64,000 bases of DNA from Burkholderiaceae bacterium (GTDB lineage Bacteria > Pseudomonadota > Gammaproteobacteria > Burkholderiales > Burkholderiaceae_B). Location of the stretch: positions 62,001-126,000 of the forward strand of contig JAMNXR010000006.1 of NCBI GenBank assembly GCA_023653055.1. Direction: 5' to 3'. The position numbers and the translations under genes are program-made. The notes below the pieces were generated by a model. The model saw only the letters and a program-made list of their open reading frames with translations, was not told where the DNA came from and searched no databases. Positions 10,331 through 21,537 of the stretch are shown piece by piece (position 1 is the stretch's first letter; every line of letters starts with the position of its first letter).

Positions 10331-11493
10331 GCACGCGTCTCCATGATCGGGATCGTTTTTCTTATGGCCATCTTTTCACTAAGATTGGTGCGGTCTTTGA
10401 CCTCACCAGCAAGCTGTCCACATGCCGCATCAATGTCATCACCACGGGTTTTACGCACCGTCGTCACAATGCCAGCATCCATTAAATGCTGCGCAAATAT
10501 TCTAATTCGGGCCGCGGAGGAGCGCTGCAGTCCTGAGGCAGGAAATGGATTGAAGGGAATTAAATTGAGCTTGCAATTGATTTGGCGAGCAAGATCAATC
10601 AGCTGTTTCGCGTCTTCATCACTGTCGTTGACACCATCCAGCATCACGTACTCGAAAGTAATGAAATCCCTCGGTGCAAACGCAAGATAACGTTCGCAAG
10701 CAGCGAGCAGTTCACGGAGAGGATATTTTTTATTTAAAGGGACCAACTCATCCCGGAGGGCATCGTTGGGAGCATGCAAGGACACCGCGAGCGCAACAGG
10801 ACAATCCTGCGAAAGTCGATCCATCATCGGCACCACCCCCGAGGTCGATACTGTCACGCGACGTCGAGACAAACCATACGCGTTGTCATCCAGCATCAAA
10901 CGCAAAGCTGCGAGCACGGGCTCATAGTTCAGGAGGGGCTCTCCCATTCCCATCATCACAACGTTGCTAATCAGACGTGTATCACTGGTCACAACAGCTG
11001 CATGCTCTGCGTGGGGTGACTGAATCCGTGCGGACTCGAGGTCTTGCATCAGTTCGTGACGGGCCCACCAGAGCTGACCCACAATTTCAGCAGTCGTCAG
11101 ATTTCGATTAAATCCCTGGTGTCCCGTCGAGCAAAAGCGGCATGCGACGTTACAACCGGCCTGGCTTGAAATGCAAAGTGTGCCACGATCATCCTCAGGG
11201 ATAAATACCGATTCGATCGCATTACCCTGCCCCACATCAAACAACCATTTTCTGGTGCCATCCGAGGAGCGATGCTGGGACAAAACCTTTGGTGCAAGCA
11301 CCACGCATGCATGCGCGAGTTGCGCGCGAAATTCGCGCGCAAGATCGGTCATGTCGTCGAACTGACTCGTGCCTCGCTGATGCACCCACTTTTGCAATTG
11401 CCGGGCACGAAACGGCTTGCCCCCCCACTGACTCACTAGCTGAGTCAGTGCTGGAGCGTCGAGCCCAAGCAGATTGATCGGTTCAGGTTGCAT
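10327..11493 (-). CDS. rlmN: RlmN, 23S rRNA A2503 / tRNA A37 C2-methyltransferase
   Basis: A 388-residue radical-SAM enzyme that methylates C2 of adenine in 23S rRNA and some tRNAs. The cluster motif CxxxCxxC is C114-C118-C121 (CNVACRFC). The second catalytic cysteine lies in the conserved [12 protein letters not shown] near residue 365. The N-terminal accessory domain (about 1-90) is present. There is a short insertion around HAEHAAVV ahead of the SAM-binding GMGEPL motif. It overlaps the rodZ-like gene by ATGA and follows ndk by 30 bases. Confidence 0.97.
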   Translation of the reverse strand: MQPEPINLLGLDAPALTQLVSQWGGKPFRARQLQKWVHQRGTSQFDDMTDLAREFRAQLAHACVVLAPKVLSQHRSSDGTRKWLFDVGQGNAIESVFIPEDDRGTLCISSQAGCNVACRFCSTGHQGFNRNLTTAEIVGQLWWARHELMQDLESARIQSPHAEHAAVVTSDTRLISNVVMMGMGEPLLNYEPVLAALRLMLDDNAYGLSRRRVTVSTSGVVPMMDRLSQDCPVALAVSLHAPNDALRDELVPLNKKYPLRELLAACERYLAFAPRDFITFEYVMLDGVNDSDEDAKQLIDLARQINCKLNLIPFNPFPASGLQRSSAARIRIFAQHLMDAGIVTTVRKTRGDDIDAACGQLAGEVKDRTNLSEKMAIRKTIPIMETRA

Positions 11494-11523
11494 GCGTAAT
11501 GTGCCACGAGCCAGACAGCCAAA

Positions 11524-11949
11524 TTAACGGCTGTGAATATTAATTTCAGGGAAAAAGAAGGCGATTTCTGCTTGTGCAGTCTCAGGCGCATCAGAGCCAT
11601 GAACGGCGTTTGCATCAATGCTGTCTGCAAAATCAGCACGGATCGTGCCTTTTTCTGCTTTCTTAGGATCAGTTGCACCCATCAGATCACGGTTTTTCTG
11701 AATCGCGCTCTCGCCTTCGAGGGCTTGAACAAAAACAGGACCGGAGATCATGAAATCAACCAAGTCTTTGAAAAAAGGACGTGCGCTGTGAACAGCGTAA
11801 AAACGCTCAGCATCGGCACGCGACAGATGCATCATGCGTGCGGCGATGACTTTAAGGCCTGCGCCTTCAAAGCGGGCAATAATCTGACCGACGACATTTT
11901 TAGCGACGGCATCAGGCTTGATAATGGATAGAGTGCGTTCGACTGACAT
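11524..11949 (-). CDS. ndk: Nucleoside diphosphate kinase
   Basis: A 141-residue enzyme that passes a phosphate between nucleoside tri- and diphosphates through a phospho-histidine. The start [15 protein letters not shown] was preferred over an in-frame ATG four codons upstream because it matches the family N-terminus. The active-site histidine is in [11 protein letters not shown] and the nucleotide-binding NAVHGSD motif is near the C-terminus. It is the first gene of the leftward run. The 156-base region shared with divergent valS must hold both promoters. Confidence 0.98.
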   Translation of the reverse strand: MSVERTLSIIKPDAVAKNVVGQIIARFEGAGLKVIAARMMHLSRADAERFYAVHSARPFFKDLVDFMISGPVFVQALEGESAIQKNRDLMGATDPKKAEKGTIRADFADSIDANAVHGSDAPETAQAEIAFFFPEINIHSR

Positions 11950-12105
11950 GTAAAACTCCAATAAATCTCAATAAAAACAGGGACTTTGCTTGTGCTGACC
12001 CTAGCTCGTGATTCTAGCACGGCACATCTGGCCACAACACCCTAAAATAGAGCGTTATTCGCCTGATGGCGACGCCCTGCGACACAACCTTATCCGGATA
12101 TTTGA

Positions 12106-14979
12106 ATGAATCAGCCCAATACCAGCCCCGATGGGGAACTCTCAAAAAGTTTCGAACCTGCGACGCTTGAGGCGCATTGGTATCAGGAATGGGAAAAACG
12201 GGGTTATTTTGCCGCTGGCCAGCACACACAGGGCGGCCCCGCTGTCGGTATCCCCTACGCCATTCAGTTCCCCCCACCGAATGTGACGGGTACGCTCCAC
12301 ATGGGTCATGCTTTCAACCAAACCATCATGGATGGTCTGGTCCGCTACCATCGCATGCTCGGCCATGACACTGTATTTGTCCCCGGGACTGATCACGCCG
12401 GGATTGCCACTCAGATCGTAGTCGAGCGTCAACTCGATGCCCAAAAAGTCTCTCGCCATGATCTTGGGCGCGAAAAATTTATCGAAAAGGTCTGGGAATG
12501 GAAAGAGCTTTCCGGCAATACGATCACCAGCCAAGTCCGACGTTTAGGCGCCTCAGCCGATTGGCCGCGCGAATACTTCACCATGGACAAGCAAATGTCG
12601 GCAGGTGTGGTCGAGACATTTGTTCGCCTTTATAAGCAAGGTCTGATCTACCGCGGTAAACGATTAGTCAACTGGGATCCTAAACTGCTCACAGCCGTTT
12701 CAGACCTCGAAGTGCAATCCGTAGAAACCGATGGCCATCTCTGGCATATCCTTTATCCTTTCGTAGATGGGCCGCAAACCATCACGCGCGAGGATGGCAC
12801 CCAAGAAACGATCCGCGGCATGACAATCGCCACCACGCGACCTGAGACCATGCTGGCGGATGGTGCACTATGCGTCCACCCCAAAGATCCGCGCTATCAG
12901 CATCTTGTTGGAAAAATGGTGGATCTTCCGCTTTGCGATCGTCAGATACCGATCATTGCGGATGATTTTGTGGATCCCGCCTTTGGTACAGGCTGCGTCA
13001 AAATCACGGGGGCACATGACTTTAATGACTATGCCTGCGCAATGCGACACAATCTGCCATTAATAGTAATTTTTACGCTTGATGCAAAAATCAACGACCA
13101 AGGTCCTGCGCAGTTTCATGGTTTGGATCGTTACGAAGCACGCAAAGCCGTTGTTGCAGAGCTTGAGACGCAAGGTTTCTTAATCAAAGTCGATGCGCAC
13201 AAAATGATGCAACCGCGCGGTGATCGCACCGGCGAAGTGCTTGAGCCCATGCTGACAGACCAGTGGTTTGTCGCGATGAGTAAGCCTGCGCCAGCCGACA
13301 CCTTGCATCCGGGCAAGAGTATTACCGAGGTCGCACTCGAAGTCGTCGCAAAAGGTGAAGTTGAGTTTTTCCCCAGCAACTGGACAACGACTTACAACCA
13401 GTGGCTTGAAAACATTCAGGACTGGTGCATATCAAGACAACTCTGGTGGGGCCACCAAATCCCAGCCTGGTACGCATCGAATGGTCAAGTGTTCGTCGCA
13501 CACGATGAAAAAGACGCGCTAGATCAGGCTCGTGCAGCAGGCATACCCGGTCCGCTGACGCGCGACCCGGATGTGCTCGACACGTGGTTTTCCTCTGCAT
13601 TGGTGCCCTTCACTACTATGGGTTGGCCAGAAGAAACACCCGACTATGCGCGCTATCTCCCCTCAAGTGTTTTGGTGACGGGTTTTGACATTATCTTTTT
13701 CTGGGTCGCTCGCATGGTCATGATGACCACGCACCTCACCGGACAAGTCCCGTTTAAACACGTGTACGTTCATGGTCTGATCCGCGATGCGGAAGGTCAG
13801 AAAATGAGCAAGTCAAAAGGTAATACGCTTGATCCCGTTGACCTCATTGATGGTGTTGATCTCGAGACCTTAGTCAAAAAACGCACCTTCGGCTTAATGA
13901 ATCCCAAGCAGGCTGGTGCGATTGAAAAGGCAACGCGTCGCCAATTTCCTGATGGCATTCCTGCTTTCGGAAGCGATGCGCTGCGGTTCACGATGTCAGC
14001 CTATGCCACGCTAGGACGAAACATCAATTTTGATCTTAAACGGTGTGAAGGGTATCGAAACTTTTGTAACAAACTGTGGAATGCCACCCGCTTTGTACTG
14101 ATGAACACCGAAGGTCAGGACATGACCGCGGTCGACGCAAGCGCGCAAAGCTTTGTTGATAAATGGATCATCAGCAGACTCCAACAACTTGAGCTGGATG
14201 TGGCCAAGGGCTTTAGCGACTACCGCTTTGATAATATCGCCAATGCGCTCTACCACTTTGTCTGGGATGAGTACTGCGACTGGTATCTTGAATTGTCCAA
14301 AGTACAAATCCAGCAAGGCACGCCTGACCAACAGCGTGCGACAAGACGTACGCTGATCCGCGTGCTCGAGGCCGTCCTGAGACTGATGCACCCGATCATG
14401 CCATTCATTACAGAAGAGCTCTGGCAAAAAGTGTCCGTAGTCGCAGGTAAGAGAGCGATCGGGGAACAATCAAGCGTTTCGATACAGCCCTTCCCGCAGG
14501 CTAACCTAGATGCGATTGATGCAACTTCTTGTGACCAAGTGGATTTGCTCAAGAGTCAAATCGAGGCAGTTCGGGCCTTGCGCAGCGAAATGAATTTGGC
14601 ACCTGCCGCGCGCGTACCTCTGATCGCCGAAGGCCCACAGGAAATGCTGCAACAACATGCGCCTTATCTTGCAGCACTCGCCAAACTGTCAGGTGTCGAC
14701 GTTGTCATGACCCTGCCTGATGATGGTGCGCCCGTTCAGGTCCTAGGTCAAACACGCTTAATGCTCAAAGTCGAGATCGATGTCGCCGCTGAAAAAGTGC
14801 GTTTAGACAAAGAAATCGCCAGACTCGAAGGTGAGATCAATAAAGCACAGGCTAAGCTCACGAACGAGTCCTTTGTCGCGCGTGCACCTGCAGCTGTTGT
14901 CGAACTGGAGCAGCAACGCGTCGTTCAATTTGGAGAAACACTGATTCAGGTCAAAGCGCAGCGCGCAAAACTGAATTGA
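12106..14979 (+). CDS. valS: Valyl-tRNA synthetase
   Basis: A 957-residue class I synthetase that charges tRNA-Val and edits mis-charged threonine. The ATP motif appears as [15 protein letters not shown] and the KMSKS loop as [15 protein letters not shown]. Between them lies the large CP1 editing domain. An anticodon-binding helical domain and a C-terminal coiled-coil arm (about 890-957, rich in Glu/Lys/Ala) complete it. It is a single-gene unit, divergent from ndk and convergent with trmD. Confidence 0.98.
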   Translation: MNQPNTSPDGELSKSFEPATLEAHWYQEWEKRGYFAAGQHTQGGPAVGIPYAIQFPPPNVTGTLHMGHAFNQTIMDGLVRYHRMLGHDTVFVPGTDHAGIATQIVVERQLDAQKVSRHDLGREKFIEKVWEWKELSGNTITSQVRRLGASADWPREYFTMDKQMSAGVVETFVRLYKQGLIYRGKRLVNWDPKLLTAVSDLEVQSVETDGHLWHILYPFVDGPQTITREDGTQETIRGMTIATTRPETMLADGALCVHPKDPRYQHLVGKMVDLPLCDRQIPIIADDFVDPAFGTGCVKITGAHDFNDYACAMRHNLPLIVIFTLDAKINDQGPAQFHGLDRYEARKAVVAELETQGFLIKVDAHKMMQPRGDRTGEVLEPMLTDQWFVAMSKPAPADTLHPGKSITEVALEVVAKGEVEFFPSNWTTTYNQWLENIQDWCISRQLWWGHQIPAWYASNGQVFVAHDEKDALDQARAAGIPGPLTRDPDVLDTWFSSALVPFTTMGWPEETPDYARYLPSSVLVTGFDIIFFWVARMVMMTTHLTGQVPFKHVYVHGLIRDAEGQKMSKSKGNTLDPVDLIDGVDLETLVKKRTFGLMNPKQAGAIEKATRRQFPDGIPAFGSDALRFTMSAYATLGRNINFDLKRCEGYRNFCNKLWNATRFVLMNTEGQDMTAVDASAQSFVDKWIISRLQQLELDVAKGFSDYRFDNIANALYHFVWDEYCDWYLELSKVQIQQGTPDQQRATRRTLIRVLEAVLRLMHPIMPFITEELWQKVSVVAGKRAIGEQSSVSIQPFPQANLDAIDATSCDQVDLLKSQIEAVRALRSEMNLAPAARVPLIAEGPQEMLQQHAPYLAALAKLSGVDVVMTLPDDGAPVQVLGQTRLMLKVEIDVAAEKVRLDKEIARLEGEINKAQAKLTNESFVARAPAAVVELEQQRVVQFGETLIQVKAQRAKLN

Positions 14980-14995
14980 ATAGACCCAATTAAAT

Positions 14996-15025
14996 AGAAC
15001 GAGATCCGTTCTCTATTATTTTTTT
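14996..15025 (+). terminator. Probable terminator after valS
   Basis: The stem AGAACG / CGTTCT encloses the loop AGATC and is followed by CTATTATTTTTTT. The T-run overlaps the last codons of convergent trmD, where it encodes the Lys-Lys end. The stem is short and the T-run is offset by a few bases, so strength is uncertain. Confidence 0.45.
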
Positions 15026-15768
15026 AAATTGGCCAAAAAGTTTTCATCGCTCTTGGTCAATCCGCCCTGATTTCTGGCTTGCTCCAGCAGATCGGGGCGA
15101 TTGTTTGCAGTCAGCTCGAGTGAACGCTCCCGTCGCCAGCGCGCAATGTTTGCGTGATTGCCTGAAAGTAAAACAGCGGGAACGGGCTGATCCCAGCATA
15201 CTTCGGGGCGGGTGTAGTGTGGGCTATCTAGCAGCCCTGAAATCGAGTTCTGAAAAGAATCCTGCAACGACGAATCACCGTGATTGAGTGCGCCAGGCAT
15301 GAGACGAACGGCTGCATCCATCATGGCCAATGCAGCAATTTCACCTCCGGATAAAACAAAATCCCCGAGTGACCATTGTTCGTCCACACAGTCGTCGATG
15401 AAACGCTGATCAATACCTTCGTAGCGACCACATACAAAAATCGCCCCCGAAGAGCTTGCCAGACCCGCTGCCGCTGCTTGGTTAAAACACTTACCCACCG
15501 GTGATAACAAAATCACAGGTGCAGGCAGTGGACGGGCGGCCTGAATGGCGAGCAAGGTTTGCTTGAGAGGCTCCGCCATCATCACCATGCCGGGCCCTCC
15601 GCCATACGGTCTGTCGTCGACGGTGCGATGAACGTCATGCGTAAAGTCGCGGGGATTCCATGCGTGAAGTGACCAAATACCTTGTTGGTGCGCGCGGCCC
15701 GTCACACCCGAATCACGGACGACACCCAATGCATCTGGAAACAAAGTGATGACGTCAATGCGCATCAC
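15016..15768 (-). CDS. trmD: tRNA (guanine-37-N1)-methyltransferase
   Basis: A 250-residue SPOUT-class enzyme that methylates G37 next to the anticodon and so prevents frameshifting. The N-terminus [11 protein letters not shown], the [12 protein letters not shown] loop and the knot motif [14 protein letters not shown] are all present. Two ATG codons stand side by side; both fit the AGGAGG site (spacing 5 and 8), so the start may be 15765. Gene order rpsP-rimM-trmD is the classical one, though rplS is not downstream: the gene ends against valS. Confidence 0.98.
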   Translation of the reverse strand: MMRIDVITLFPDALGVVRDSGVTGRAHQQGIWSLHAWNPRDFTHDVHRTVDDRPYGGGPGMVMMAEPLKQTLLAIQAARPLPAPVILLSPVGKCFNQAAAAGLASSSGAIFVCGRYEGIDQRFIDDCVDEQWSLGDFVLSGGEIAALAMMDAAVRLMPGALNHGDSSLQDSFQNSISGLLDSPHYTRPEVCWDQPVPAVLLSGNHANIARWRRERSLELTANNRPDLLEQARNQGGLTKSDENFLANLKK

Positions 15769-15774
15769 AACCTC

Positions 15775-16416
15775 CTAAAGATCGAGGGGCCAGTCAGTTT
15801 CAATCCGTCGTGCAGCGATGTCAACATGCTGGACATGCGCGGCAACAAAAGGAACTAAAACCTCTTCGGGACGACCTTTTGCATCAAGCAGTGGTTGAGG
15901 GACGTGTCCCTCTGAAGGCGTTTGATCACCCTCAATCGTGAGACGATTGACACGCAAAATAGCGTGCGCTCCGTTATCAACAACCTCAGTGACCACCCCC
16001 ACCAATTGTGCTTCGCTAAAAACATAGCAATCCACAAGATCGATCCAGTAAAACTCGTCCGCCTGTGCTTTGGGGAAATATTGCCGAGATACATACACGG
16101 TATAACCGCGCATCGACTCAGCTAAATCGCGATCACCCACATGCTCGAGATCAGCAACAACCGTCGACCCTTGGGGACGAACTTGCTTGACCGCGTGTGG
16201 ACGAAGTGCTGGTGTTTTTGAGATGTTTGCTGACCCAGAACTGGGTGATGCGGGTGGTGCGGGTGGTGCGAGCCACCAGACCGGCGCTGCGCGCAAGACA
16301 AGTCCTTGAGCGGAGTGCGGCTGTATTTTGACCCACCCCCGCACACCGTAGGCTGACACGATACGACCTAGTTCAACTAGATCGTTTGGCGCCACTTGAG
16401 CGCCTATGTCAGCCAT
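15775..16416 (-). CDS. rimM: RimM, 16S rRNA processing / 30S maturation factor
   Basis: A 213-residue protein needed for maturation of the 30S head, where it binds ribosomal protein S19. The N-terminal domain shows LVELGRIVSAYGVRGWVKI and the C-terminal half is a PRC barrel (EFYWIDLVDCYVF, then VLVPFVAAHVQHVD). A Pro/Ala/Ser-rich insert of about 25 residues (about 50-75) splits the first domain; it is encoded by short imperfect repeats of a GCGGGTGGT unit. It lies 6 bases upstream of trmD and 32 bases after rpsP. Confidence 0.95.
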   Translation of the reverse strand: MADIGAQVAPNDLVELGRIVSAYGVRGWVKIQPHSAQGLVLRAAPVWWLAPPAPPASPSSGSANISKTPALRPHAVKQVRPQGSTVVADLEHVGDRDLAESMRGYTVYVSRQYFPKAQADEFYWIDLVDCYVFSEAQLVGVVTEVVDNGAHAILRVNRLTIEGDQTPSEGHVPQPLLDAKGRPEEVLVPFVAAHVQHVDIAARRIETDWPLDL

Positions 16417-16448
16417 GGCTGTGACTCGGAGTCAGTCAAACGTCTTGA

Positions 16449-16709
16449 TTAAGCCGCTGTTGCGACTTTTGCTGAGTAGTCTTTGACCAGACGTGCAACG
16501 GCTGGAGACAACTGTGCACCCACTCCGGTCCAGTACTGGACGCGGTCAAGTGCAATGCGAAGAGGCTCTTCGTTTGCATTTGCAACTGGGTTGTAAAAAC
16601 CAACGCGCTCGATAAAACGACCATCACGACGATCACGGGAATCTGTCGCAACGAGGTTATAAAAAGGACGCTTCTTGGAGCCGCCACGGGCCAGGCGAAT
16701 CACAACCAT
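16449..16709 (-). CDS. rpsP: 30S ribosomal protein S16
   Basis: An 86-residue primary-assembly protein of the small subunit. The start [17 protein letters not shown] is the family N-terminus; an in-frame upstream start 11 codons earlier was rejected. The [14 protein letters not shown] motif is conserved. It heads the rpsP-rimM-trmD operon. Confidence 0.98.
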   Translation of the reverse strand: MVVIRLARGGSKKRPFYNLVATDSRDRRDGRFIERVGFYNPVANANEEPLRIALDRVQYWTGVGAQLSPAVARLVKDYSAKVATAA

Positions 16710-16775
16710 ACGTAATCCCTTGAAAATGTTCAATAAAGTCAATTAGTATAGCACTAAACAGAGAGACCACACTGT

Positions 16776-17015
16776 TTATTTCAATCGACGCTCTAAATAG
16801 TGCGTCACGTGATCGACTTCGTCGACCTGTGCCAACAGTGCATTCCCAGTTTGTTTGCAAAAAGCCTGAAAATCTCGCACCGCACCTCGGTCCGTTGTGA
16901 TCACACGCAGCACCTCACCCGCCACAAGCGTCGCCAACGCCTTTTTTGCGCGCAAAATTGGCAGTGGGCAAGCAAGCCCAGTGGCGTCTACGGTTTCTTT
17001 GTGTGCAGGAGGCAT
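16776..17015 (-). CDS. TusA-family sulfur carrier / SirA-like protein
   Basis: A protein of about 79 residues with the TusA signature VDATGLACPLPILRAKKAL; the CPxP cysteine is the one that carries sulfur as a persulfide in TusA. The family takes part in thiouridine synthesis of tRNA or in general sulfur relay; which applies here cannot be told from sequence. The start is uncertain: the ATG at 17015 gives the usual family length but its GGCGG site is very close. GTG (17048) and TTG (17063) lie in frame, the last inside the end of alaS. Confidence 0.85.
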   Translation of the reverse strand: MPPAHKETVDATGLACPLPILRAKKALATLVAGEVLRVITTDRGAVRDFQAFCKQTGNALLAQVDEVDHVTHYLERRLK

Positions 17016-17049
17016 TGCCGCCTTTGGTTCATTCACGAGGTCCGTCACG

Positions 17050-19683
17050 CTATTTGGTCTCAATCCAAGCTTTTACGCTTGCCAGACTTGCGGGCAATGC
17101 ATTTAAATCTGCGCCGCCACCCATTGCCATATCCGGACGACCGCCACCTTTGCCGCCAATTTGAGCGGCCACAAATCCAACCAGGTCTCCCGCTTTGATT
17201 TTGCCCACCAAGTCAGCCGTCACACCCGCCACCAAGCTGATTTTCCCATCCGCGGAGGCCGTTGCAAGTAAAACAACGGCAGATTTGAGTCGATCCTTGA
17301 TCTGGTCCACCATTGCTCGCAAGTCTTTGGGATCAATGCCCTTGACTTCGGTCACCAAAAGCTTAAAGCCGGCGGGCATCTCAATCGCAGCATCTGTCAA
17401 CGCATTACCAGCGCTCGAAGCAAGCTTGGCGCGGGCTTGCTCCAGATCTTTTTCAACAGCCTTAAGCTGATCCTGTAACAGGACGATTCTGTCAGGCAAC
17501 TCAGCTGGCTGAGTTTTTAAGGCTGTCGCAGCACGCTGAATCGTCGCATTCAGATTTTGAACCCAAGCCAAGGCATTCGATCCTGTTACGGCCTCGATAC
17601 GTCGCACTCCAGCCGCCACGCCACCCTCGGAGATCACTTTGAACAACCCAATGTCACCCGTTCGAGACACGTGCGTACCCCCACACAGTTCTCTCGAAAA
17701 ACCAATATCCAACACGCGTACGTGATCGCCGTATTTCTCACCAAACAAGGCTACCGCGCCCCCCTTCACCGCATCGTCATAAGACATTGTTTGCGCAACA
17801 GCGGCTTGGTTTTTTAGCACTTCTGCGTTCACGATCGACTCGACACGCGCAATCTCATCTTCAGTCAAAGAGGCATCATGCGCAAAGTCAAAGCGCGTTT
17901 TGTCACCATCCACCAAAGAACCACGCTGCTGTACATGTCCGCCCAACACCTCACGCAAAGCCTTATGCATCAAATGGGTTGCGGAGTGGTTGCGGATGGT
18001 GCGAGCGCGTTGCTCCGGATCCACCGTTGCGGTAACCGCATCGCCCACCGACAACGCACCAGAGGCAAGCCGCCCATGGTGTCCAAACACCCCAGGTTGA
18101 ATCTTTTGAGTATCCAACACCTCAAAAACGGAAGCATTGCCCGTCAAGCGACCGGTATCTCCGACTTGGCCGCCGGATTCAGCATAAAAGGGCGTCGTGT
18201 CGAGCACAACGATAGCCTCTTGGCCTGCTGCCACGCGCGCGACAGAGGCACCCCCGACATATAACGCCAGGACCTGAGCAGAGCGCTGCAAATGATCGTA
18301 ACCCTCAAAAATAGTCTGGGCGCCAGAATAAGATAAGCCCTCAGCCATTTTGAATTTACCTGCAGCACGGGCTTGATCTCGCTGTCGTTCCATCGCGACA
18401 TCAAACCCAGCCTGATCCACGTCCACACCACGCTCACGGCAAATATCAGCTGTTAAATCTAACGGGAAACCATAGGTGTCATACAACGTAAACAGTGTGT
18501 TGCCATCCAAGATCTGGGCTTGATCTTTTGCGGCGACTGGCAAAGCTGCAAGCGCTGCGTCCAAGATCTTCATGCCGTGCTCAAGGGTTTCGCCAAAACG
18601 CTCTTCTTCTTGGCGAAGCACCTGCTCAACACGCGCGGCGTTCTTGGCCAACTCAGGATAGGCCTCACCCATTTGCTGAACAAGGTCAGGCACCATCCGA
18701 TAGAAGAACGGCTTGGTTTGACCTAATTTGTAGCCGTGACGTAATGCTCTGCGAATAATACGACGCAGCACATAGCCCCTACCCTCGTTGCTCGGAATCA
18801 CACCGTCCACAACAAGGAAGCAGCACGCACGAATATGATCGGCAATGACCTTAAGCGAGTTATTTGAAAGATCCTGGCAACCCGTCTCGCGTGCTGCGGC
18901 AGCAATCAGCGCGACAAACAAATCGATTTCATAATTGGAGTGGACATGCTGCAATACAGCAGCAATTCGCTCGAGCCCCATTCCAGTATCGACGCACGGC
19001 TTGGGCAACGGTGTCATCTTGCCAGCCGCGTCCCTCTCAAACTGCATAAACACCAAGTTCCAAATCTCGATGTAACGATCGCCGTCCTCCTCGGGCGAGC
19101 CCGGTGGTCCACCCCAAATATCCGCACCGTGATCGTAGAAAATTTCTGTACAAGGGCCGCAAGGACCCGTATCTGCCATCTGCCAGAAGTTGTCCGAGGC
19201 GTATCGCGCACCTTTGTTATCGCCAATACGAATAATGCGCTCTGGAGGGACGCCAATTTCCTTTTCCCAGATGGCGTAGGCTTCGTCATCCTCTTGGTAG
19301 ACCGTCACCCAAAGTTTCTCTTTGGGTAGGCCATACACGCCGGTCAACATTTCCCAAGCGAACGCAATGGCATCGCGCTTGAAATAATCTCCAAAGCTGA
19401 AGTTACCCAGCATTTCAAAAAATGTGTGGTGACGTGCGGTGTAACCCACGTTTTCCAAGTCATTGTGTTTACCACCCGCACGCACACTGCGCTGTGAGGA
19501 GGTTGCACGCTTAAATGGGCTGGAATCTTTGCCGGTAAATACGTCTTTAAATTGCACCATCCCTGAGTTGGTAAACAACAAGGTCGGATCGTTCCCCGGC
19601 ACCAATGAAGACGAAGGCACAATCGTGTGCCCCTTGGACTGGAAGAATTGCAAGAATTTCTGGCGAATTTCGGTCGTTTTCAT
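17050..19683 (-). CDS. alaS: Alanyl-tRNA synthetase
   Basis: An 877-residue class II synthetase that charges tRNA-Ala. The N-terminus [19 protein letters not shown] and motif 1/2 region ([17 protein letters not shown]) are typical. The editing domain carries the zinc/editing motif [11 protein letters not shown] and later [11 protein letters not shown]. The C-terminal coiled-coil and DHHA1-like domain ends in [15 protein letters not shown]. Length is normal. The tusA-like gene follows directly. Confidence 0.98.
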   Translation of the reverse strand: MKTTEIRQKFLQFFQSKGHTIVPSSSLVPGNDPTLLFTNSGMVQFKDVFTGKDSSPFKRATSSQRSVRAGGKHNDLENVGYTARHHTFFEMLGNFSFGDYFKRDAIAFAWEMLTGVYGLPKEKLWVTVYQEDDEAYAIWEKEIGVPPERIIRIGDNKGARYASDNFWQMADTGPCGPCTEIFYDHGADIWGGPPGSPEEDGDRYIEIWNLVFMQFERDAAGKMTPLPKPCVDTGMGLERIAAVLQHVHSNYEIDLFVALIAAAARETGCQDLSNNSLKVIADHIRACCFLVVDGVIPSNEGRGYVLRRIIRRALRHGYKLGQTKPFFYRMVPDLVQQMGEAYPELAKNAARVEQVLRQEEERFGETLEHGMKILDAALAALPVAAKDQAQILDGNTLFTLYDTYGFPLDLTADICRERGVDVDQAGFDVAMERQRDQARAAGKFKMAEGLSYSGAQTIFEGYDHLQRSAQVLALYVGGASVARVAAGQEAIVVLDTTPFYAESGGQVGDTGRLTGNASVFEVLDTQKIQPGVFGHHGRLASGALSVGDAVTATVDPEQRARTIRNHSATHLMHKALREVLGGHVQQRGSLVDGDKTRFDFAHDASLTEDEIARVESIVNAEVLKNQAAVAQTMSYDDAVKGGAVALFGEKYGDHVRVLDIGFSRELCGGTHVSRTGDIGLFKVISEGGVAAGVRRIEAVTGSNALAWVQNLNATIQRAATALKTQPAELPDRIVLLQDQLKAVEKDLEQARAKLASSAGNALTDAAIEMPAGFKLLVTEVKGIDPKDLRAMVDQIKDRLKSAVVLLATASADGKISLVAGVTADLVGKIKAGDLVGFVAAQIGGKGGGRPDMAMGGGADLNALPASLASVKAWIETK

Positions 19684-19753
19684 CGTGCGGTATCAAATAA
19701 AAGAAAAAGACGAGTGGGATACTGCGACAGCAGCCCGCTCAAGCTAGTTTTTG

Positions 19754-19759
19754 ATTATA
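19754..19759 (-). promoter_or_regulatory. -10 box of the alaS promoter
   Basis: On the minus strand a perfect TATAAT lies 70 bases ahead of the alaS ATG, in the 97-base gap between alaS and the pilus locus. No good -35 match is seen 16-18 bases upstream, so this is a candidate only. Confidence 0.4.
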
Positions 19760-19780
19760 CGGGCTGAAGTCGGGCCCACC

Positions 19781-20839
19781 CTATCCCTCTGAATTCAGAC
19801 AAATATAAGTGTAGAAATCGTTGTGAGAGTCCCGTGGGTACGTCCAAAACGAAGCCAATTGCGCCCGATAACCAGGCGGGCAACTGCAGTCGCCTGTCAT
19901 AGGGTTGCGGCGTTCAACTCTGATCCCGTCATGCTGATCGCAGCCAAAACCCACTCGGTCGATATAAAAGCCCCCTTCACTTTTAGCACTACTTCTCCAT
20001 GCGCCCGCCTGACAAATCAAAAGCCCACTCGCACTTGATTGTGCCAACAAGCCCGCCGCATCACAAGGCGCGCCTTGTATTGCAACCGCACCGAGCTGAA
20101 GATGCGCTGAGCTGGAGATGCGACCTGCAGAGGAAATGTTCCCCCCGGTTGCTAAATTACCCGCAAGACTCATATTGGCGGCCAATTGAACATCACGTCT
20201 ATCGCCTTGCCTCAAAAAACTTACCTGGGCACTTGAATCATAAAAACTGTACAAAACGATTGAGCCTACCGGCAAACTCGGTAAATCAATCGCTGGTGGG
20301 TTGGGCAGATCAATGCTGGGACCACGCACCCGCCCTGGGGACAATTGCGAAACGCTCGCGCCACTGCCTTTAAAAGAAGCCAGTAACGTCCCCAGTCTCG
20401 TCACATTTTCTGCACGATTCGCCTGAGAGGCTTGCGGAACGACTACCGTCAGCACCTCAAGCTTGCAGCCAAGGGTCAGGCACAACCCAGTTGGCTTGAG
20501 CGCACGAATACTGACGTCATATCCCAGCGGTGCACGCAAAGAAAAACCTGAGGGCAAATGCCCTGCTCGCTGCAATTCAGCGAGGGTCGGACGCCAAATA
20601 TCTTGATAGTCTGCCGAGGCGGTCGTTGAAGCCGACAGACCGGTCAAAAGATCTGCCTGACGCACTAACATTTGATCTACCGACGCCTTGACCGTCATGA
20701 GCCATGACCCCATCGCTTCAGAGGCCACGTCCTCAGACTGATGCACCCAAGTCGTCGCAGACCACACACCGATCAAAGAAGTGATCGCAATGACAACAAT
20801 CAACTCGAATAATGAAAAACCACCTTGAAATTGCCGCAT
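19781..20839 (-). CDS. PilV-like minor type IVb prepilin, candidate pilus-tip adhesin
   Basis: A 352-residue protein. The N-terminus MRQFQGG is followed by FSLFELIVVIAITSLIGV, a class III (type IV) prepilin signal: cleavage after Gly7, Phe at +1, Glu at +5, then a hydrophobic helix. The body is far longer than a pilin. It contains Ser/Gly-rich repeats near AANMSLAGNLATGGNISSAG, then GLLICQAGAW, which resembles a segment of PilV proteins of thin pili, and a Cys-rich C-terminus (GFGCDQ, GDCSCPPGY, YTYICLN). In R64-type thin pili PilV sits at the tip and selects the recipient. The start overlaps the pilS stop (TGATG). No shufflon repeats or recombinase gene were seen nearby. Role is inferred from order and architecture. 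Confidence 0.72.
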   Translation of the reverse strand: MRQFQGGFSLFELIVVIAITSLIGVWSATTWVHQSEDVASEAMGSWLMTVKASVDQMLVRQADLLTGLSASTTASADYQDIWRPTLAELQRAGHLPSGFSLRAPLGYDVSIRALKPTGLCLTLGCKLEVLTVVVPQASQANRAENVTRLGTLLASFKGSGASVSQLSPGRVRGPSIDLPNPPAIDLPSLPVGSIVLYSFYDSSAQVSFLRQGDRRDVQLAANMSLAGNLATGGNISSAGRISSSAHLQLGAVAIQGAPCDAAGLLAQSSASGLLICQAGAWRSSAKSEGGFYIDRVGFGCDQHDGIRVERRNPMTGDCSCPPGYRAQLASFWTYPRDSHNDFYTYICLNSEG

Positions 20840-21507
20840 CAACGAATCACAAATTCAAAAATATTTCGATCTCCACTCAAGCACTGTGCATCGGCTAACA
20901 ACGGGTTGTACGCGGCAACGGGTTGTTGCAAGCTATCTTTGACGGTTACCGGTCCCGCAGTGCCTGAAATTCTGACGACTTCTGCGATCCGTTGCAAAAT
21001 TGAAGCAAGCCCCGGGCATGCCGCATGGTTGACATCATTGAGCGTCAGCAAAAAAGCAGAACCGAAAGGTGCACCCGATAGTGCATAAGGCGCAATCCGC
21101 ACAACACCTCGTCCTGAGACACCCGGCCCCCCAAGACCATGCGCAACATTCGCACCAGCGCCTTCACCGGAAACCGCTACCACGCTTGATCCTCGCAAGG
21201 AGTTTGCCAAGACGCGGGTATCAACGTTTTCATAAGGGCTCGCACCAAAACCGTTGGTCGTGACCTTGAGTCGTGCAACAAATCGCTGCAACTCCTCGGC
21301 AACACGGGGGACTTTACTTTCGACGACATAGCCTTGAATGGCAGGAATGCCAACAATTGCGAGCAACATCATGATGGTGGTCACAATGGATATTTCAATC
21401 AAAGAAAATCCACGCTGCCGGCTGAGCACCACAGCGGGATGCATGGACACAGCATGACGCCCTGGACGAAACTTCTGAGTATTCAATACATAGATAGCTA
21501 AAGACAT
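20839..21507 (-). CDS. PilS-like major type IVb prepilin
   Basis: A 222-residue prepilin. A long leader of 33 residues ends in SRQRG, with cleavage predicted before FSLIEISIVTTIMML (Glu at +5); leaders this long are a type IVb trait. The mature protein would be about 189 residues with a pair of cysteines in the C-terminal half (AACPG and DAQCLS) that could form the D-region disulfide. In thin pili PilS builds the fibre. The ATG has a weak AAGGA site 10 bases upstream. The gene follows pilR by 30 bases, the largest gap in the locus, and overlaps pilV. Confidence 0.8.
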   Translation of the reverse strand: MSLAIYVLNTQKFRPGRHAVSMHPAVVLSRQRGFSLIEISIVTTIMMLLAIVGIPAIQGYVVESKVPRVAEELQRFVARLKVTTNGFGASPYENVDTRVLANSLRGSSVVAVSGEGAGANVAHGLGGPGVSGRGVVRIAPYALSGAPFGSAFLLTLNDVNHAACPGLASILQRIAEVVRISGTAGPVTVKDSLQQPVAAYNPLLADAQCLSGDRNIFEFVIR

Positions 21508-21537
21508 TATGAAAAGATCCTTGTCAAAAAGGGCTAA

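Noticed and set aside
12090-12102. TATCCGGATA palindrome just ahead of valS as a leader control element
   Set aside because: It is only 10 bases long, with no antiterminator pairing or T-run, and T-box control is not expected in this group.
19781-20100. Possible shufflon repeats in the 3' part of the pilV-like gene
   Set aside because: I found no repeated inverted 19-bp elements and no recombinase gene beside it, so a switching cassette is not supported.
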